A stretch of DNA of 64,000 bases from Arthrobacter sp. zg-Y1110 (GCF_025244865.1 NZ_CP104273.1:1-64000); one strand, 5' to 3'; numbered from the stretch's first letter, positions 31,863 through 40,790 are shown. Numbers and translations are program-made. Notes: generated by a model not told the origin, from the sequence alone.

Positions 31863-31957
31863 TGGTCTACGGCCTTTCGATGACGGGGTGGAGTGACTAA
31901 CGGATGCTATCCGTCTCCTCCGACATCGACTGCCCTGGCGTTATCTGCCTGACCCTC

Positions 31958-32830
31958 CTAGAGCCTGAAGGTGGGTTCTCCATGGCTGCGGTAGGTGTAC
32001 TGGCCGGCATGGCCGTTGTGGCCGCGCGGCTGGGCTCCCGAAGCCTTCACGGATTTCGCGTAGGCTTCCTGGGCTTTTCGCTGCGCTTCAAACATGGCCA
32101 GGGTTTTGGCCCGTCCGACGGCGTCTAGGTCCTTCTGGGTGGTCGCCTTGCCCTTCGAGTCGATGAACGGCCTGCAGTTGTCGGGTGCCTCGTCTGCACC
32201 GACAGGTCCGAACGCCGTCGTGACGTAGTTGCTCGCGCCACCTTCATAGGAGGCTTCCCTTCGGTACTCGTCGTTGCCGGTGAAGACGCCACCGGTCCCG
32301 CGGGTCCATCTCACCTTCGAGACAGCATCGAAGAACGCATTGGCCACCGGGTGGGCATGGGCGTGCTCGACTGCGTTGTTGTTCTCTTCGACGATCCACT
32401 CGACCTGGTTGGTCTTCTTGTCGAAGATCACCTCGCCGTAGCCGGCGTTGAAGTCGGTCGTGCGGTTGGTCGGAAAGTCCATGTCAGTCTTCAGGACCCG
32501 GGCAGGCCTGCGTGCATACCCGTCCAGTTCCAGGGCCTCACTGAGGTCGTCAAGGAGCTTGTCCCGGGTCTTGTCCGTCTCAGTATTCCGGCCGGGGACG
32601 AAAGCCCGGATGCGTTCCCTGTCCTTGGCAGCGATGAACTGCTGGCCAGCCTTGAGGTACTCCCCCGGATCGGTCTGCTGCTTGCGGTTCAGCCCTTTCC
32701 AGAACTCCTGGCTTAGCTCGAAGACCTGCTCCTTGTGGGCCGTCTCGCCCTGCTGGACTGCCTGGCGGACTTTGGCGAACTCCGATGCGGGAAGGGTGAT
32801 GATGCCCCGTTCCCATTCGTTCCTGGACAT
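31958..32830 (-). CDS. hypothetical protein with a tag-like C-terminus
   Basis: A 290-aa protein starting MSRNEWERGIITLPASEFAKV, with AAAAGGAGAG before the ATG. Landmarks: GYGEVIFDKKTNQVEWIVEENNNAVEHAHAHP and WTRGTGGVFTGNDEYRRE. The last residues RGHNGHAGQYTYRSHGEP echo the N-terminal tag of other proteins (R, G, GQ-aromatic, H, EP), but at the opposite end. A box A lies 66 bp before the start. Function unknown. Confidence 0.8.
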   Translation of the reverse strand: MSRNEWERGIITLPASEFAKVRQAVQQGETAHKEQVFELSQEFWKGLNRKQQTDPGEYLKAGQQFIAAKDRERIRAFVPGRNTETDKTRDKLLDDLSEALELDGYARRPARVLKTDMDFPTNRTTDFNAGYGEVIFDKKTNQVEWIVEENNNAVEHAHAHPVANAFFDAVSKVRWTRGTGGVFTGNDEYRREASYEGGASNYVTTAFGPVGADEAPDNCRPFIDSKGKATTQKDLDAVGRAKTLAMFEAQRKAQEAYAKSVKASGAQPRGHNGHAGQYTYRSHGEPTFRL

Positions 32831-32896
32831 GGCTCTCCTTTTGCCCGGATCCGGGTGCCGCGAAACCTTCGCGCCGGACCGGGCATCCGAAAATAC

Positions 32897-32906
32897 TGTG
32901 TGCGGC
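32897..32906 (-). promoter_or_regulatory. box A, 66 bp before start 32830
   Basis: Exact GCCGCACACA but much farther from the start than in most cases. Confidence 0.6.
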
Positions 32907-32941
32907 CGTCAGGATCCCGGCGCAGCTGCCTGTCCCAGGGT

Positions 32942-33292
32942 TCAGGCGCCCAGGCGCTCCATAACCGGGATGGGGAACTGGATCTGCTGAGGCCGCGGCG
33001 TGGCGGCGTGGAACCGGTGGAAAAGGCTCTGGCCGCGGGATGAGTCCAGCATGAGGGCCAGCCGGGCGGCTGGGCTGGAAGCGTCAAGGCTGAACACCAG
33101 CTCGTGCAGCTCCATCAGCCGCTTGGCGCGCGCCGGGGACAGAACTGTTCCGCTCGCCCAAGAGTGCACGCTCCTGGCCGAGGTGCCGGTGAGCCGTCCG
33201 ATCTGGGCGGTACTGAGCCCGGAGCTTTTCAGCAGCTCCCGGGCTGCCTCGGTGGTTTCGGCCGTGGAAGGGGCTTTGGAGTGTTCGCTCAT
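32942..33292 (-). CDS. helix-turn-helix protein, possible antitoxin
   Basis: A 116-aa protein: ELLKSSGLSTAQIGRLTGTSARSVHSWASGTVLSPARAKRLMEL is a clear helix-turn-helix, and the arrangement resembles Xre/MbcA antitoxins. No RES-type toxin partner is adjacent. The start is fixed by box A and TAGGAGTC. Confidence 0.78.
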   Translation of the reverse strand: MSEHSKAPSTAETTEAARELLKSSGLSTAQIGRLTGTSARSVHSWASGTVLSPARAKRLMELHELVFSLDASSPAARLALMLDSSRGQSLFHRFHAATPRPQQIQFPIPVMERLGA

Positions 33293-33300
33293 GACTCCTA

Positions 33301-33310
33301 TGTGTGCGGC
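33301..33310 (-). promoter_or_regulatory. box A, 8 bp before start 33292
   Basis: Exact GCCGCACACA, then TAGGAGTC and ATG. Confidence 0.75.
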
Positions 33311-33331
33311 CGGCACCGAAGACCGCATCGG

Positions 33332-35239
33332 TCAGTTCAGGCTGTCGTCGTGGACACCGATGTTGGCGAAGGTGATCTTCCCGCCCTCACCCCGCCAGAA
33401 ATGCAGGCGCCGGGCCGAAGCCGTCTTCACCTGCAGGGAGACCCGCCAGGCTGTGCCCAGCGATGCGTCCTCCACCCAGGGGGCGCTTCCGGTGACCCCG
33501 TTGCGCAGGCGGTGCATCTCCCTGCCGGGCATCGTCTCGGCCAGGCCTGTAAGTACCTCCACCGCGACTGCGACCACCTTGGAACGGTCCACGCCCTGGG
33601 TCCCGTCAACTGAGGCCAGGAAGCCGGGAGCAAGGTCGAACCCGGCCAGTGGAAGGTCCGCCTTCGAGGACGCCGGAATGCGCTTGACCCATTCCTGGTA
33701 GACCTCGTGCCTGAACTGGTCTGCAGGATCCATGAACGCAATGCTTTCGGCGGCTTCGTCGGCGGCGTTTTCCCGGGCGATGGAACGCGCCCTCGATGCC
33801 CGCTCCTTCTCCGTGCGGATCCCGTCGCGCAGCCGCTGGTTTTCCATCCGGCTAGCCAGCAGGTCGCGTGCCAGTCCGTCGGCGTCCCGCACGGCCCGCT
33901 GCAGGTCATCAAGGAGGTCCCTGCGCTCGTCCTGGAGTCGTTCGATGTGCCCCCGCAGGCGCAGTACCTCCGTACCCGAGGTGACGGGCGAGGGAACCGG
34001 GACTGCCCCGGCCGGCTGGGCAGGCGAAGAGCGGAGCTCTTCGATTTCGTCCTGGAGCTCCCGGACATCCCCTGCCAACCGGGTGTTGATGCCGGCAAGG
34101 CTCTCAAGTCCGCGCCGGACCACGTCCAAGGCAGCCAGCGATGCTTCGGCGCTGACGTCCTCGAGGTTTCCTCCGTCCGCCGGCACGAGGTCTTCCGGCA
34201 TCTCCGGGGCAGGCAGAACCTGTTCCTGCTCTTCGTCGGGCGCCGGCTCGGCTCGCACTGCAGGAGATTCACCGGGGACAATCCAGGGGATGCCTCCTCC
34301 GCGAAGGACCGGCGGCGCTGCAGCCACGGGAACGCCTTCGGCGGCGGCCAGCTTCCATCCCTTGCCGTCCGCCCTGCCTTTCAGCTCAATGGTGACGGCA
34401 ACGATCTCGGCCTCGGATGCTTCGTGCCGGCAGCGGACTTCAAGCCCGGGGAAGAGCAGTACGGTCTTCGTTCCGGACACCTGCGCGGGGTACGTGAGAC
34501 CGGGCAGGAAATGGTCAACCGCTTCGCCGGGGGTATTGAACATGGCGGAGATGTCCAGGGTTGCCCCCTCCAGGATCCCTGAGACTGCCGTTCCGGGCGT
34601 GAGGATCGAGGAGGCAGGTACGCCGGGGGCGGCTGCGGTGGTGTCGATACTGGCGATGGATCCGCCGTCCAGTTTTACGACGGCCCCACCGTCCAGCACC
34701 ATGGATACCGTTCCGGAGACCTGGGTCCGTGCAGGCGCCTTGGCCGGTGCGGCATGACGCCGGACCGGTGCCGGGGGAATGTAGTCCGGCATGTCCATGA
34801 CGTCTTCCACGATCAGGCCGACGACGCTCCTGGCTTCCTCGGCCGTGTAGGCCAGGCGGACCATCGACTTCTGCCCGTAGGTCATCCACGCTGTGCCTGC
34901 CGGGTAGGAGCGGGCTCCTCCCCCGTATATCGAGGTGTCCTCGGGCATCTGGTCTTCCAGTTCAAACGCGGCCGCGGGGGTGGCCAGCAGGTACACCTCG
35001 GCGACACCGGCAAGCTTCACGGCCACCGCCTCCGGATCAATGACGGGGCCGGTCTTCACGGAAGAGACAACGACGACGGGAACTTCACGCCGGGGGTCCT
35101 TGAGGTGGTCGGCGAGCATGCGTACGTCGTAATTCGATCGGACGGTCGTAAAGCCCACTGCTGTTCCTCTGTTCCTGTTATCCGGGCCGGCCGCGGCCGC
35201 GGGCACTGCTCTTATGACGCTATGCGGACGGGCGGCCAT
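33332..35239 (-). CDS. large coiled-coil protein with a possible RelE-like C-terminus
   Basis: A 635-aa protein, last of a three-gene overlapping operon. N-terminal domain: FTTVRSNYDVRMLADHLKDPRREVPVVVVSSV ... YGGGARSYPAG. The middle is beta-rich with an acidic linker. About residues 385-500 form a coiled coil (LAGDVRELQDEIEELRSS, GHIERLQDERRDLLDDLQRAVRDAD). The end (AWRVSLQVKTASARRLHFWRGEGGKITFANIGVHDD) resembles a RelE/ParE-type fold. The ATG shares bases with the preceding stop (TGATG). An internal GTG at 35158 with GAGGAACAG is an alternative start. Confidence 0.8.
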   Translation of the reverse strand: MAARPHSVIRAVPAAAAGPDNRNRGTAVGFTTVRSNYDVRMLADHLKDPRREVPVVVVSSVKTGPVIDPEAVAVKLAGVAEVYLLATPAAAFELEDQMPEDTSIYGGGARSYPAGTAWMTYGQKSMVRLAYTAEEARSVVGLIVEDVMDMPDYIPPAPVRRHAAPAKAPARTQVSGTVSMVLDGGAVVKLDGGSIASIDTTAAAPGVPASSILTPGTAVSGILEGATLDISAMFNTPGEAVDHFLPGLTYPAQVSGTKTVLLFPGLEVRCRHEASEAEIVAVTIELKGRADGKGWKLAAAEGVPVAAAPPVLRGGGIPWIVPGESPAVRAEPAPDEEQEQVLPAPEMPEDLVPADGGNLEDVSAEASLAALDVVRRGLESLAGINTRLAGDVRELQDEIEELRSSPAQPAGAVPVPSPVTSGTEVLRLRGHIERLQDERRDLLDDLQRAVRDADGLARDLLASRMENQRLRDGIRTEKERASRARSIARENAADEAAESIAFMDPADQFRHEVYQEWVKRIPASSKADLPLAGFDLAPGFLASVDGTQGVDRSKVVAVAVEVLTGLAETMPGREMHRLRNGVTGSAPWVEDASLGTAWRVSLQVKTASARRLHFWRGEGGKITFANIGVHDDSLN

Positions 35240-35589
35240 CAGGAAAATCCTCCGCCTTCAGCCATTTCCCGGGCAGCTGCGGCAACGTCCGCGAACCGGC
35301 CTTCCCTTATCGCCTCGGCAGGTGATGAATCACCGAGCCGGGGGTTCATTCCGATGAACCACAGGCGGGCCACATCACCGCCCTCTGCGCCGCCAATAAG
35401 CCGGAACTGGTCGTGGGCGCACTGCAGGCGTTCCAGTGCCTCAGACGGCGGTACAGGCCCGTCCGGCTCGGCCCAGGCAATGCTGATCCGGCGGTCTCTG
35501 CTGGCGGACAGGGCGGCTACGAGCGTGGGCCCGAGGAAGCCGTTGAGATCCCGGACCAGGTCCCGGACGTCCGGTTCCCCCGTGCTCAT
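35239..35589 (-). CDS. Xre/MbcA-like small protein
   Basis: A 116-aa protein: FLGPTLVAALSASRDRRISIAWAEPDG..., then LERLQCAHDQFRLI and LWFIGMNPRLGDSSPAEAIREGRFADVAAAARE. The last part is the pattern of MbcA/Xre antitoxin C-terminal domains. Both junctions overlap (ATGA with the gene before, TGATG with the gene after). It could pair with the possible RelE-like end of the following 635-aa protein. Confidence 0.8.
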   Translation of the reverse strand: MSTGEPDVRDLVRDLNGFLGPTLVAALSASRDRRISIAWAEPDGPVPPSEALERLQCAHDQFRLIGGAEGGDVARLWFIGMNPRLGDSSPAEAIREGRFADVAAAAREMAEGGGFS

Positions 35590-36374
35590 GAGTCCGTCTG
35601 CTTCCAGGGGAGCTGCCCGGGTGTCGTTCCGGGTGAGACCGGGGTGATGCCGCGGAAGACTGAATCTCCTCCGGCACGGTACCGGATGGCCAGGAACGCG
35701 GGGGCGCCGCCCGGCTGTGAGCAGAGCGCCTCGATTACGGACCGCGCCTCGGACAGCGTGGGGTGGGTGATGAAGCGCTCTGCGCGCCCGGCGTTGGCCA
35801 TGGTGAGGTAGCCGTGGTCGCTGGCGGGTCCCGGCTTCGGCACGGGGGAACCGGCGTCATAGAGCACCCATACCCGGCGGTCTTCATCCATGACGATGCC
35901 GCTGTCACTTCCGGTCATCAGTTCCCAGACGGCTCCGGCCGGGAGGGTTTCCTCGCTTCCGGGCTCGTACCACCGGCTCTCGCTGTCGGTCTGGTAGACG
36001 CTTGAGGGAGCCCACGGTGAGCAGACGACGGAGTCGGACGCCAGATTCTCCAGCTCGCGCAGGGATCCGATGACGCGTACGGGGTTGATGGCCGCTGAAC
36101 CGCTGGCGACGTCGCGTGCACGGGAAGCCAGGGATTCCTCCATGGCCACGACTTCACGGACCAGCGGGTACAGGGCTGCGCCCGCGGTACCGGCCTCGAC
36201 GGCATGGAGCAGCTCAATAAGGGGTGAGATGTAGCAGCCGCCCAGGTCCACGGACATGTTGCCCGGGTCGGAGCTCAGCGCGCTTGAGAGCAGTTCCTTG
36301 ACGGTGTCGATCAGACGCGCTGATGCACCGTCGGCGGTTTCCGGTCCGGCCGGGGCTTCTGTGTAGTCTTCCAT
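35586..36374 (-). CDS. hypothetical protein (262 aa), first of a three-gene operon
   Basis: MEDYTEAPAGPETADGASARLID...; start fixed by box A. It has acidic and helical segments and a C-terminal part ATFLAIRYRAGG-like (APAFLAIRYRAGGDSVFRGITP). No tag and no recognised domain. Its stop overlaps the next start by 4 bp. Confidence 0.8.
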   Translation of the reverse strand: MEDYTEAPAGPETADGASARLIDTVKELLSSALSSDPGNMSVDLGGCYISPLIELLHAVEAGTAGAALYPLVREVVAMEESLASRARDVASGSAAINPVRVIGSLRELENLASDSVVCSPWAPSSVYQTDSESRWYEPGSEETLPAGAVWELMTGSDSGIVMDEDRRVWVLYDAGSPVPKPGPASDHGYLTMANAGRAERFITHPTLSEARSVIEALCSQPGGAPAFLAIRYRAGGDSVFRGITPVSPGTTPGQLPWKQTDS

Positions 36375-36382
36375 GCCTGTTA

Positions 36383-36392
36383 TGTGTGCGGC
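36383..36392 (-). promoter_or_regulatory. box A, 8 bp before start 36374
   Basis: Exact GCCGCACACA, then TAACAGGC and ATG. Confidence 0.75.
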
Positions 36393-36435
36393 ATCCGCGG
36401 GGGCGGTCGCCGCCGGCCCTGCTCCGTACGGGGTC

Positions 36436-37701
36436 TCAGGCTCGGCTGCGGCGCCCGGCCCGGTCAGCGAAGGCGTCCAGGGCGGCCAGGATGTCCGGTG
36501 CAACCCAGATGCTGGTGCCCTTGATCTTTCCGGCCGGCGCCAGGATTCCAGCTTCCTGGAGGCGCTCTATCGCCCGGTAGGAAGTAGCGGTGGACAAGCC
36601 TGCGTATTCAGCCAGCATGTCCGCGGTGACGGCCGGTTCGCCCGGCAGCAGTTCAAGGATCCGGCGGACAGAAGTCGGTGCGTCTGCGGCACGCTCCGCG
36701 TAGGAGTCTTTTACGGCCCTGATGTCCTGAGCCAGGCGTCGGCCGTTGTCGACCGCCAGGACTGACGACTCTGCGAACCGCTCGACAATAGGTGCCACGT
36801 CACCTTCCCGGTAGGCGTCCAATGCATCGAAGTAGGACCGCGTATCGGTGAGCAGGCCGGAGGAAACGGGCACGGTGACTTTCCGGGTGACCTCTTTGGC
36901 TTTCAGGAGCGAGCTGACGATCGCCCGTCCGGTTCGGCCGTTGCCGTCTGCGAAGGGGTGGATGGTCTCGAACTGTGCATGGGCTATGGCTGCCTGGGTG
37001 AGCACGGGGATGTCATCCCGGCGCATGAAGGCGACCAGATCATCCATCGCTTTCGGCACCCGGTCGTGGTGCGGGGGAACGAACTCTGCGGTGTGGGGAG
37101 AGTTGCCGCGGATCCACACCTGGGTGTCGCGGTACTGGCCGGCGATCGACTGGTTGGAGCCGTTGAGCAGCGCGTGGTGCATGAGCGCAATGTTCTTCAC
37201 GCTCAGGTCTTCGGAGAAGTGAACGGCGGCCTGCATGGCCCGTACATTGGAGGCGACCAGCGCAGCATTGGAGCTCGAGGTGTCCCCCAGCCTTGCCAGG
37301 GCGATGCGGCGGGCGCCGGCGGTGAGGTTCTCAATCTGGGAGCTGGATGCGGATTCGCTGCGCAGCAGCAGGGCCGAGAACGGCAGCGGGTCATGACCCA
37401 TATCGGTGTCGAACCGCACCATTTCCACGGTCGCGGCCTCGGCCAGCGCCTGGGTGCGGGAATCCACCACCGGCTCCAGCTCTGCGATCTCCGGGGGAAC
37501 AGCAGCCTCGTAGGGGCCCCTGGCCAGCAGCCGGCTCCGGCGCGAGAGTGAATGGTCCGGGTCCGCATTCCACGGCCGCTCTTCGTATTCCAGGGCAGGC
37601 CACTGGCTGGTTTTGCCCAGGGTGATGCCTGACTCCGAATGAGAGACGGCGGCGAACTGCCCGCCGGTGCCGGTGCCGCGCGGATGCCGTGGCTGGTCCA
37701 T
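36436..37701 (-). CDS. GGQF-tagged Fic-family AMP transferase
   Basis: A 421-aa protein starting MDQPRHPRGTGTGGQFA, so the tag precedes an intact Fic domain. The active-site motif HPFADGNGRTGR is at 248-259. The inhibitory helix motif SSQIEN (120-125) fits the class II (N-terminal) autoinhibition pattern. A winged-helix domain follows (VTADMLAEYAGLSTATSYRAIERLQEAGIL). It would transfer AMP to hydroxyl groups of a target protein. AGGAGG lies before the ATG. There is no box A. TGAGAA/TTCTCA repeats upstream (37709-37757) may be its operator. Confidence 0.9.
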   Translation of the reverse strand: MDQPRHPRGTGTGGQFAAVSHSESGITLGKTSQWPALEYEERPWNADPDHSLSRRSRLLARGPYEAAVPPEIAELEPVVDSRTQALAEAATVEMVRFDTDMGHDPLPFSALLLRSESASSSQIENLTAGARRIALARLGDTSSSNAALVASNVRAMQAAVHFSEDLSVKNIALMHHALLNGSNQSIAGQYRDTQVWIRGNSPHTAEFVPPHHDRVPKAMDDLVAFMRRDDIPVLTQAAIAHAQFETIHPFADGNGRTGRAIVSSLLKAKEVTRKVTVPVSSGLLTDTRSYFDALDAYREGDVAPIVERFAESSVLAVDNGRRLAQDIRAVKDSYAERAADAPTSVRRILELLPGEPAVTADMLAEYAGLSTATSYRAIERLQEAGILAPAGKIKGTSIWVAPDILAALDAFADRAGRRSRA

Positions 37702-37811
37702 TGGTTCCTCCTGAGAACATCTGGTCCTGATCTTCTCACACTGGGTGCGTTTTGAGAATATCCGCGCACGGTCCTTGCATTTATCCCTCCCCGGCCCTGC
37801 CTGCCGAAGCC

Positions 37812-37857
37812 GGCAAAGCTGCCTGTCTACGCATGTCCACAGGCAGAGAACTTTGCC
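37812..37857. promoter_or_regulatory. palindrome enclosing box B before the DNA translocase
   Basis: GGCAAAGCTGCCTGT (37812-37826) mirrors ACAGGCAG (37839-37846) and CTTTGCC (37851-37857) around box B CTACGCATGTCC (37827-37838). The start codon at 37876 follows 37 bp after the box. It may be an operator or part of a transfer site. Confidence 0.6.
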
Positions 37858-37875
37858 TATCGAAGGACGCGCCCC

Positions 37876-39633
37876 TTGGCTTCCAACACCGAACGGATCC
37901 GGATCAACCTGCCTTCCGGCTTCCAGCCTGAAAAGCACACCAAGCAGGTCGAGAAGAAGATCGCCGAGATGCACGGTGACGGTTTCGAGATCGACTCCAT
38001 TGAATCCGTGACACGACCCGACGGCACCCCCGGCCTTGTCGCCGTTGCCACCCGGCAGGTGACCATCACTTCGGTCAGCCAGTCGGAGAATTCCAAGTCG
38101 AAGACTGTCCGGCTGATCCGCGGCACCAAGCCCAGCGACGGCGAGAAGATGGCCATCAAGCTGGCCGACCAGCACGGTGACGGTTGGGAGATGACCCGCT
38201 TCGAGCCGTTCCTGGGCACGGCTGTGCTGACGAAGCTCTCCCCCGACGTCGCGCGCTGCCGCGGCGCCGTCTCCGTGGCCCTGGGCGTGAAGCCCTGGGA
38301 GGTGCAGGTAAAACCCCGGCGCGACGGCGGCTTCGACCTCGAGCTGCCCCGCCAGTACGTGCCCTCCAAGCATGAATCCAAGCTGGAGGAAGTGGCCACC
38401 ACCGTGGTCGGCAATGAGGGCTGGTACGTGAAGGTCGACGCCCGCAAGCTGACAGCATCCCTCATTCCCTCCACTCCCCCGACCTTCCCCGGTGCGATCC
38501 CGACTCCCATGGACGCCGTCGTGAAGTTCGACCACACGGACAAGAAGACCTTCCGGATCCCGCTGGGCATGAAGCTGCCGTCCGCCGGTGAAACGGTCGG
38601 TGAAACGTTCTTCCTGGACATGAACGCCGGCGCACATGCCCAGCTCGGCGGCATCTCCGGCGGCGGCAAGACCGTGCTGCTGAACTGCTACCTTGCCACC
38701 TGGCTGGCCAAGGGCGCCGAACTGGCCATCATCGACCTTCCCACCAAGAGTGCCGACTTCGAATGGTGCAAGGAATACGTCCGCCCGGGCGGCTGGGGAT
38801 GCGCCTCCCCCGCACAGTCCGCGGTCGCCATCCGGCTGATCATGGAGGAAGGCGAACGCCGCTCCGCCTACATCAAGTCCCACGGGGTGAACGACTGGAA
38901 GCTGCTGCCCAAGAGCAAGGGTCTGAAGCCCCTGATCGTCATCGTCGATGAGCTCACCGGCCTGTTCGCCCTGGAAGCGGTACCCAAGGCCGGCAAGGAC
39001 GCCCCGCAGCTGCTCAAGGACATGGCAGAGGAAGCCCAGCGCACCAACCTGTACAAGGAGATCCTGAAGAACGGCATCAAGCGTGTGGCCGCAGAGTTGC
39101 GCTTCACCGGCGTCTTCCTGATGCTGGCCACCCAGGTTGCCTCGGCAAACACCGGCATCGAGCCGGCCCTGCGCACGAACCTGCACCACAAGCTGCTCAT
39201 GGGCGCCAAGCCGACCCCCGGTAACCGGAACCTGGTGTTCTCGGATCCGGACCGCGTTCCCCTGGTGCCGGAGAATGTCCGCACCGACAGTGCCGCGTCC
39301 CGCGGTGTGGGGTCCTCGGAGCCCGAAGGTGATGAGCCCTCGGTCTTCAAGTCCTACTACGCCGAAGTGACCCAGTACCGCGCCTGGCTGGAGAAGCTCG
39401 GTGTCCCCAAGACGGACCAGCCCGAGCCCACCCGCAAGCAGATGGCCCAGCTGGAGGACGCCTTCGACGCCGACGAGCCCGACAACACGGCTCAGCGGCG
39501 CGCTGCCATGAAGGATCCGATGGCAGAGCTGATGGGCGATGCGGGTCTCGATGAGAACGGCCGCCCGCTCAAGGGAGCAGCATTGGCTGCAGCGCAGTCC
39601 AAGAGGCTCGCTTCCATGGCTCCCCAGGCCTGA
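37876..39633 (+). CDS. FtsK/TraB-like DNA translocase
   Basis: A 585-aa P-loop ATPase. Walker A GGISGGGKT (258-266), Walker B LIVIVDEL (353-360). Two short N-terminal repeats share HGDGFE and HGDGWE. No membrane segment is obvious. In actinobacteria this family moves double-stranded plasmid DNA between cells without a relaxase, and no relaxase is visible here, so conjugal transfer is the likely role. The TTG start follows GAAGGA. Box B lies upstream, as for the pilus genes. Confidence 0.88.
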   Translation: MASNTERIRINLPSGFQPEKHTKQVEKKIAEMHGDGFEIDSIESVTRPDGTPGLVAVATRQVTITSVSQSENSKSKTVRLIRGTKPSDGEKMAIKLADQHGDGWEMTRFEPFLGTAVLTKLSPDVARCRGAVSVALGVKPWEVQVKPRRDGGFDLELPRQYVPSKHESKLEEVATTVVGNEGWYVKVDARKLTASLIPSTPPTFPGAIPTPMDAVVKFDHTDKKTFRIPLGMKLPSAGETVGETFFLDMNAGAHAQLGGISGGGKTVLLNCYLATWLAKGAELAIIDLPTKSADFEWCKEYVRPGGWGCASPAQSAVAIRLIMEEGERRSAYIKSHGVNDWKLLPKSKGLKPLIVIVDELTGLFALEAVPKAGKDAPQLLKDMAEEAQRTNLYKEILKNGIKRVAAELRFTGVFLMLATQVASANTGIEPALRTNLHHKLLMGAKPTPGNRNLVFSDPDRVPLVPENVRTDSAASRGVGSSEPEGDEPSVFKSYYAEVTQYRAWLEKLGVPKTDQPEPTRKQMAQLEDAFDADEPDNTAQRRAAMKDPMAELMGDAGLDENGRPLKGAALAAAQSKRLASMAPQA

Positions 39634-39644
39634 TCCGGGTACGG

Positions 39645-39680
39645 AAAAGCCCCCGCGGGATTTCTCCTGCGGGGGCTTTT
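39645..39680 (+). terminator. terminator after the DNA translocase
   Basis: Perfect 12-bp stem AAAAGCCCCCGC (39645-39656) with GCGGGGGCTTTT (39669-39680), serving both convergent genes. Confidence 0.85.
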
Positions 39681-39689
39681 GTGTGTGTC

Positions 39690-40766
39690 CTACGCGGCCT
39701 GGCCGGTGTTCTTGCGGAACATTCCGAACCCGGGCTTCGGCGCGTCATTGTCCGTACCGCGTTCTGCTTCCTCGGGGTCGTCGATGTCGAACATCAGCTG
39801 CGGCTCCAGGCCGGCTCCGTCCCTGTCCGACTCTTCAGGTTCATCCTGCATCCCGAAGATGCTGGCCTCTTCCTGCACGACCGGCGGCGCCAGCGAGGCG
39901 AAGAACGAGTCGTCGCCCTCGAAGGGCAGCGGGGGCTGGTCGTGGTCTGTTTCGAGTTCGGGGATCTCCAGTCCGCTGCCGGCGGGCCCGCTATCGTCTG
40001 CCGCGGGTTCGGATGTCTCCTCCTTGCCGGCAGCCTCGGGGGGAACGTCCATGGCGATGATGACCATGTCCATTGCTTCCTCCAGCGGGGTGTCCGGGCT
40101 GTCGGCAGCTACCGCCTTGATGACGTTCAGTGCTTCAGCGCGGGCAGCAGTGCGTGCCGCTTCGGTGCGCTCTTCCAGGGTCCGGGCTGCTTCCCTGACG
40201 TCCTCCTCCAGCTCGGAGATGTCCGTCTTCAGTCCCGCCACATTCAGGTCGTACTCCTCGCGGCGGCTCCGGGCTTCATCTGCGAGCTGTTCACGCAGGC
40301 GTGCCTCTTCCTGGAGGCTGCGGGCCTGGGCGGAGATCGTTTCGCCGGCGCCTGCCAGCTCGAGCTTCAGCCGCGCAATTTCAGCCGCGTCCTGCGGGTC
40401 CCCGCGGTCTTCGGATGCATCCGCCTCCGGGCGCTCGGCAAGGCGGGACTCCAGCTGGCGGATGACCTCTCGGGCTTCGGCCAGTGCGGCCGGATCTTCA
40501 GCGGCAGCCGGGATATTCACCACCGGTGCTCCTGCCCGTGCTTCCTGCAGAGCCTCTTCCTTCTCACCCAGCTCGGCAAGGAGATCTGCGTTCACATCGC
40601 GCAGGCGTGCTGCTTCGCTCTCAGCGGCTGCCGTGCGGCGGGCATGTTCCTGCTCGAATTCCAGGACGGCCGATTCAAGGCCGCTCACACCGGAGACGAC
40701 ACTGTTGAGGAAAAGGTCCCTGCTGCTGCGGAATGCGGCAAGCGGGGAAGGGGCGGCGGTGGTCAT
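39690..40766 (-). CDS. acidic coiled-coil protein
   Basis: A 358-aa protein. Residues about 25-215 form a long coiled coil (LEFEQEHARRTAAAESEAARLRD..., ARSLQEEARLREQLADEARSRR...). An acidic, Pro-rich tail ends in KPGFGMFRKNTGQ. No membrane segment. It may organise the neighbouring pilus or DNA-transfer machinery, but that is guesswork. Its promoter shares an element with two other genes. Confidence 0.82.
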   Translation of the reverse strand: MTTAAPSPLAAFRSSRDLFLNSVVSGVSGLESAVLEFEQEHARRTAAAESEAARLRDVNADLLAELGEKEEALQEARAGAPVVNIPAAAEDPAALAEAREVIRQLESRLAERPEADASEDRGDPQDAAEIARLKLELAGAGETISAQARSLQEEARLREQLADEARSRREEYDLNVAGLKTDISELEEDVREAARTLEERTEAARTAARAEALNVIKAVAADSPDTPLEEAMDMVIIAMDVPPEAAGKEETSEPAADDSGPAGSGLEIPELETDHDQPPLPFEGDDSFFASLAPPVVQEEASIFGMQDEPEESDRDGAGLEPQLMFDIDDPEEAERGTDNDAPKPGFGMFRKNTGQAA

Positions 40767-40790
40767 CTGACTCCGTAGTCTGGGGGACGA

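Noticed and set aside
32713..33087. Minus-strand frame just after the box A at 32897
   Set aside because: Arg/Pro-rich shadow composition; the 32830 start has AAAAGGAGAG and a plausible protein.
37702..39189. Long minus-strand frame extending the Fic gene upstream across the translocase
   Set aside because: It is antisense to a well-supported ATPase. The Fic tag, ATG 37701 and AGGAGG mark the true start.
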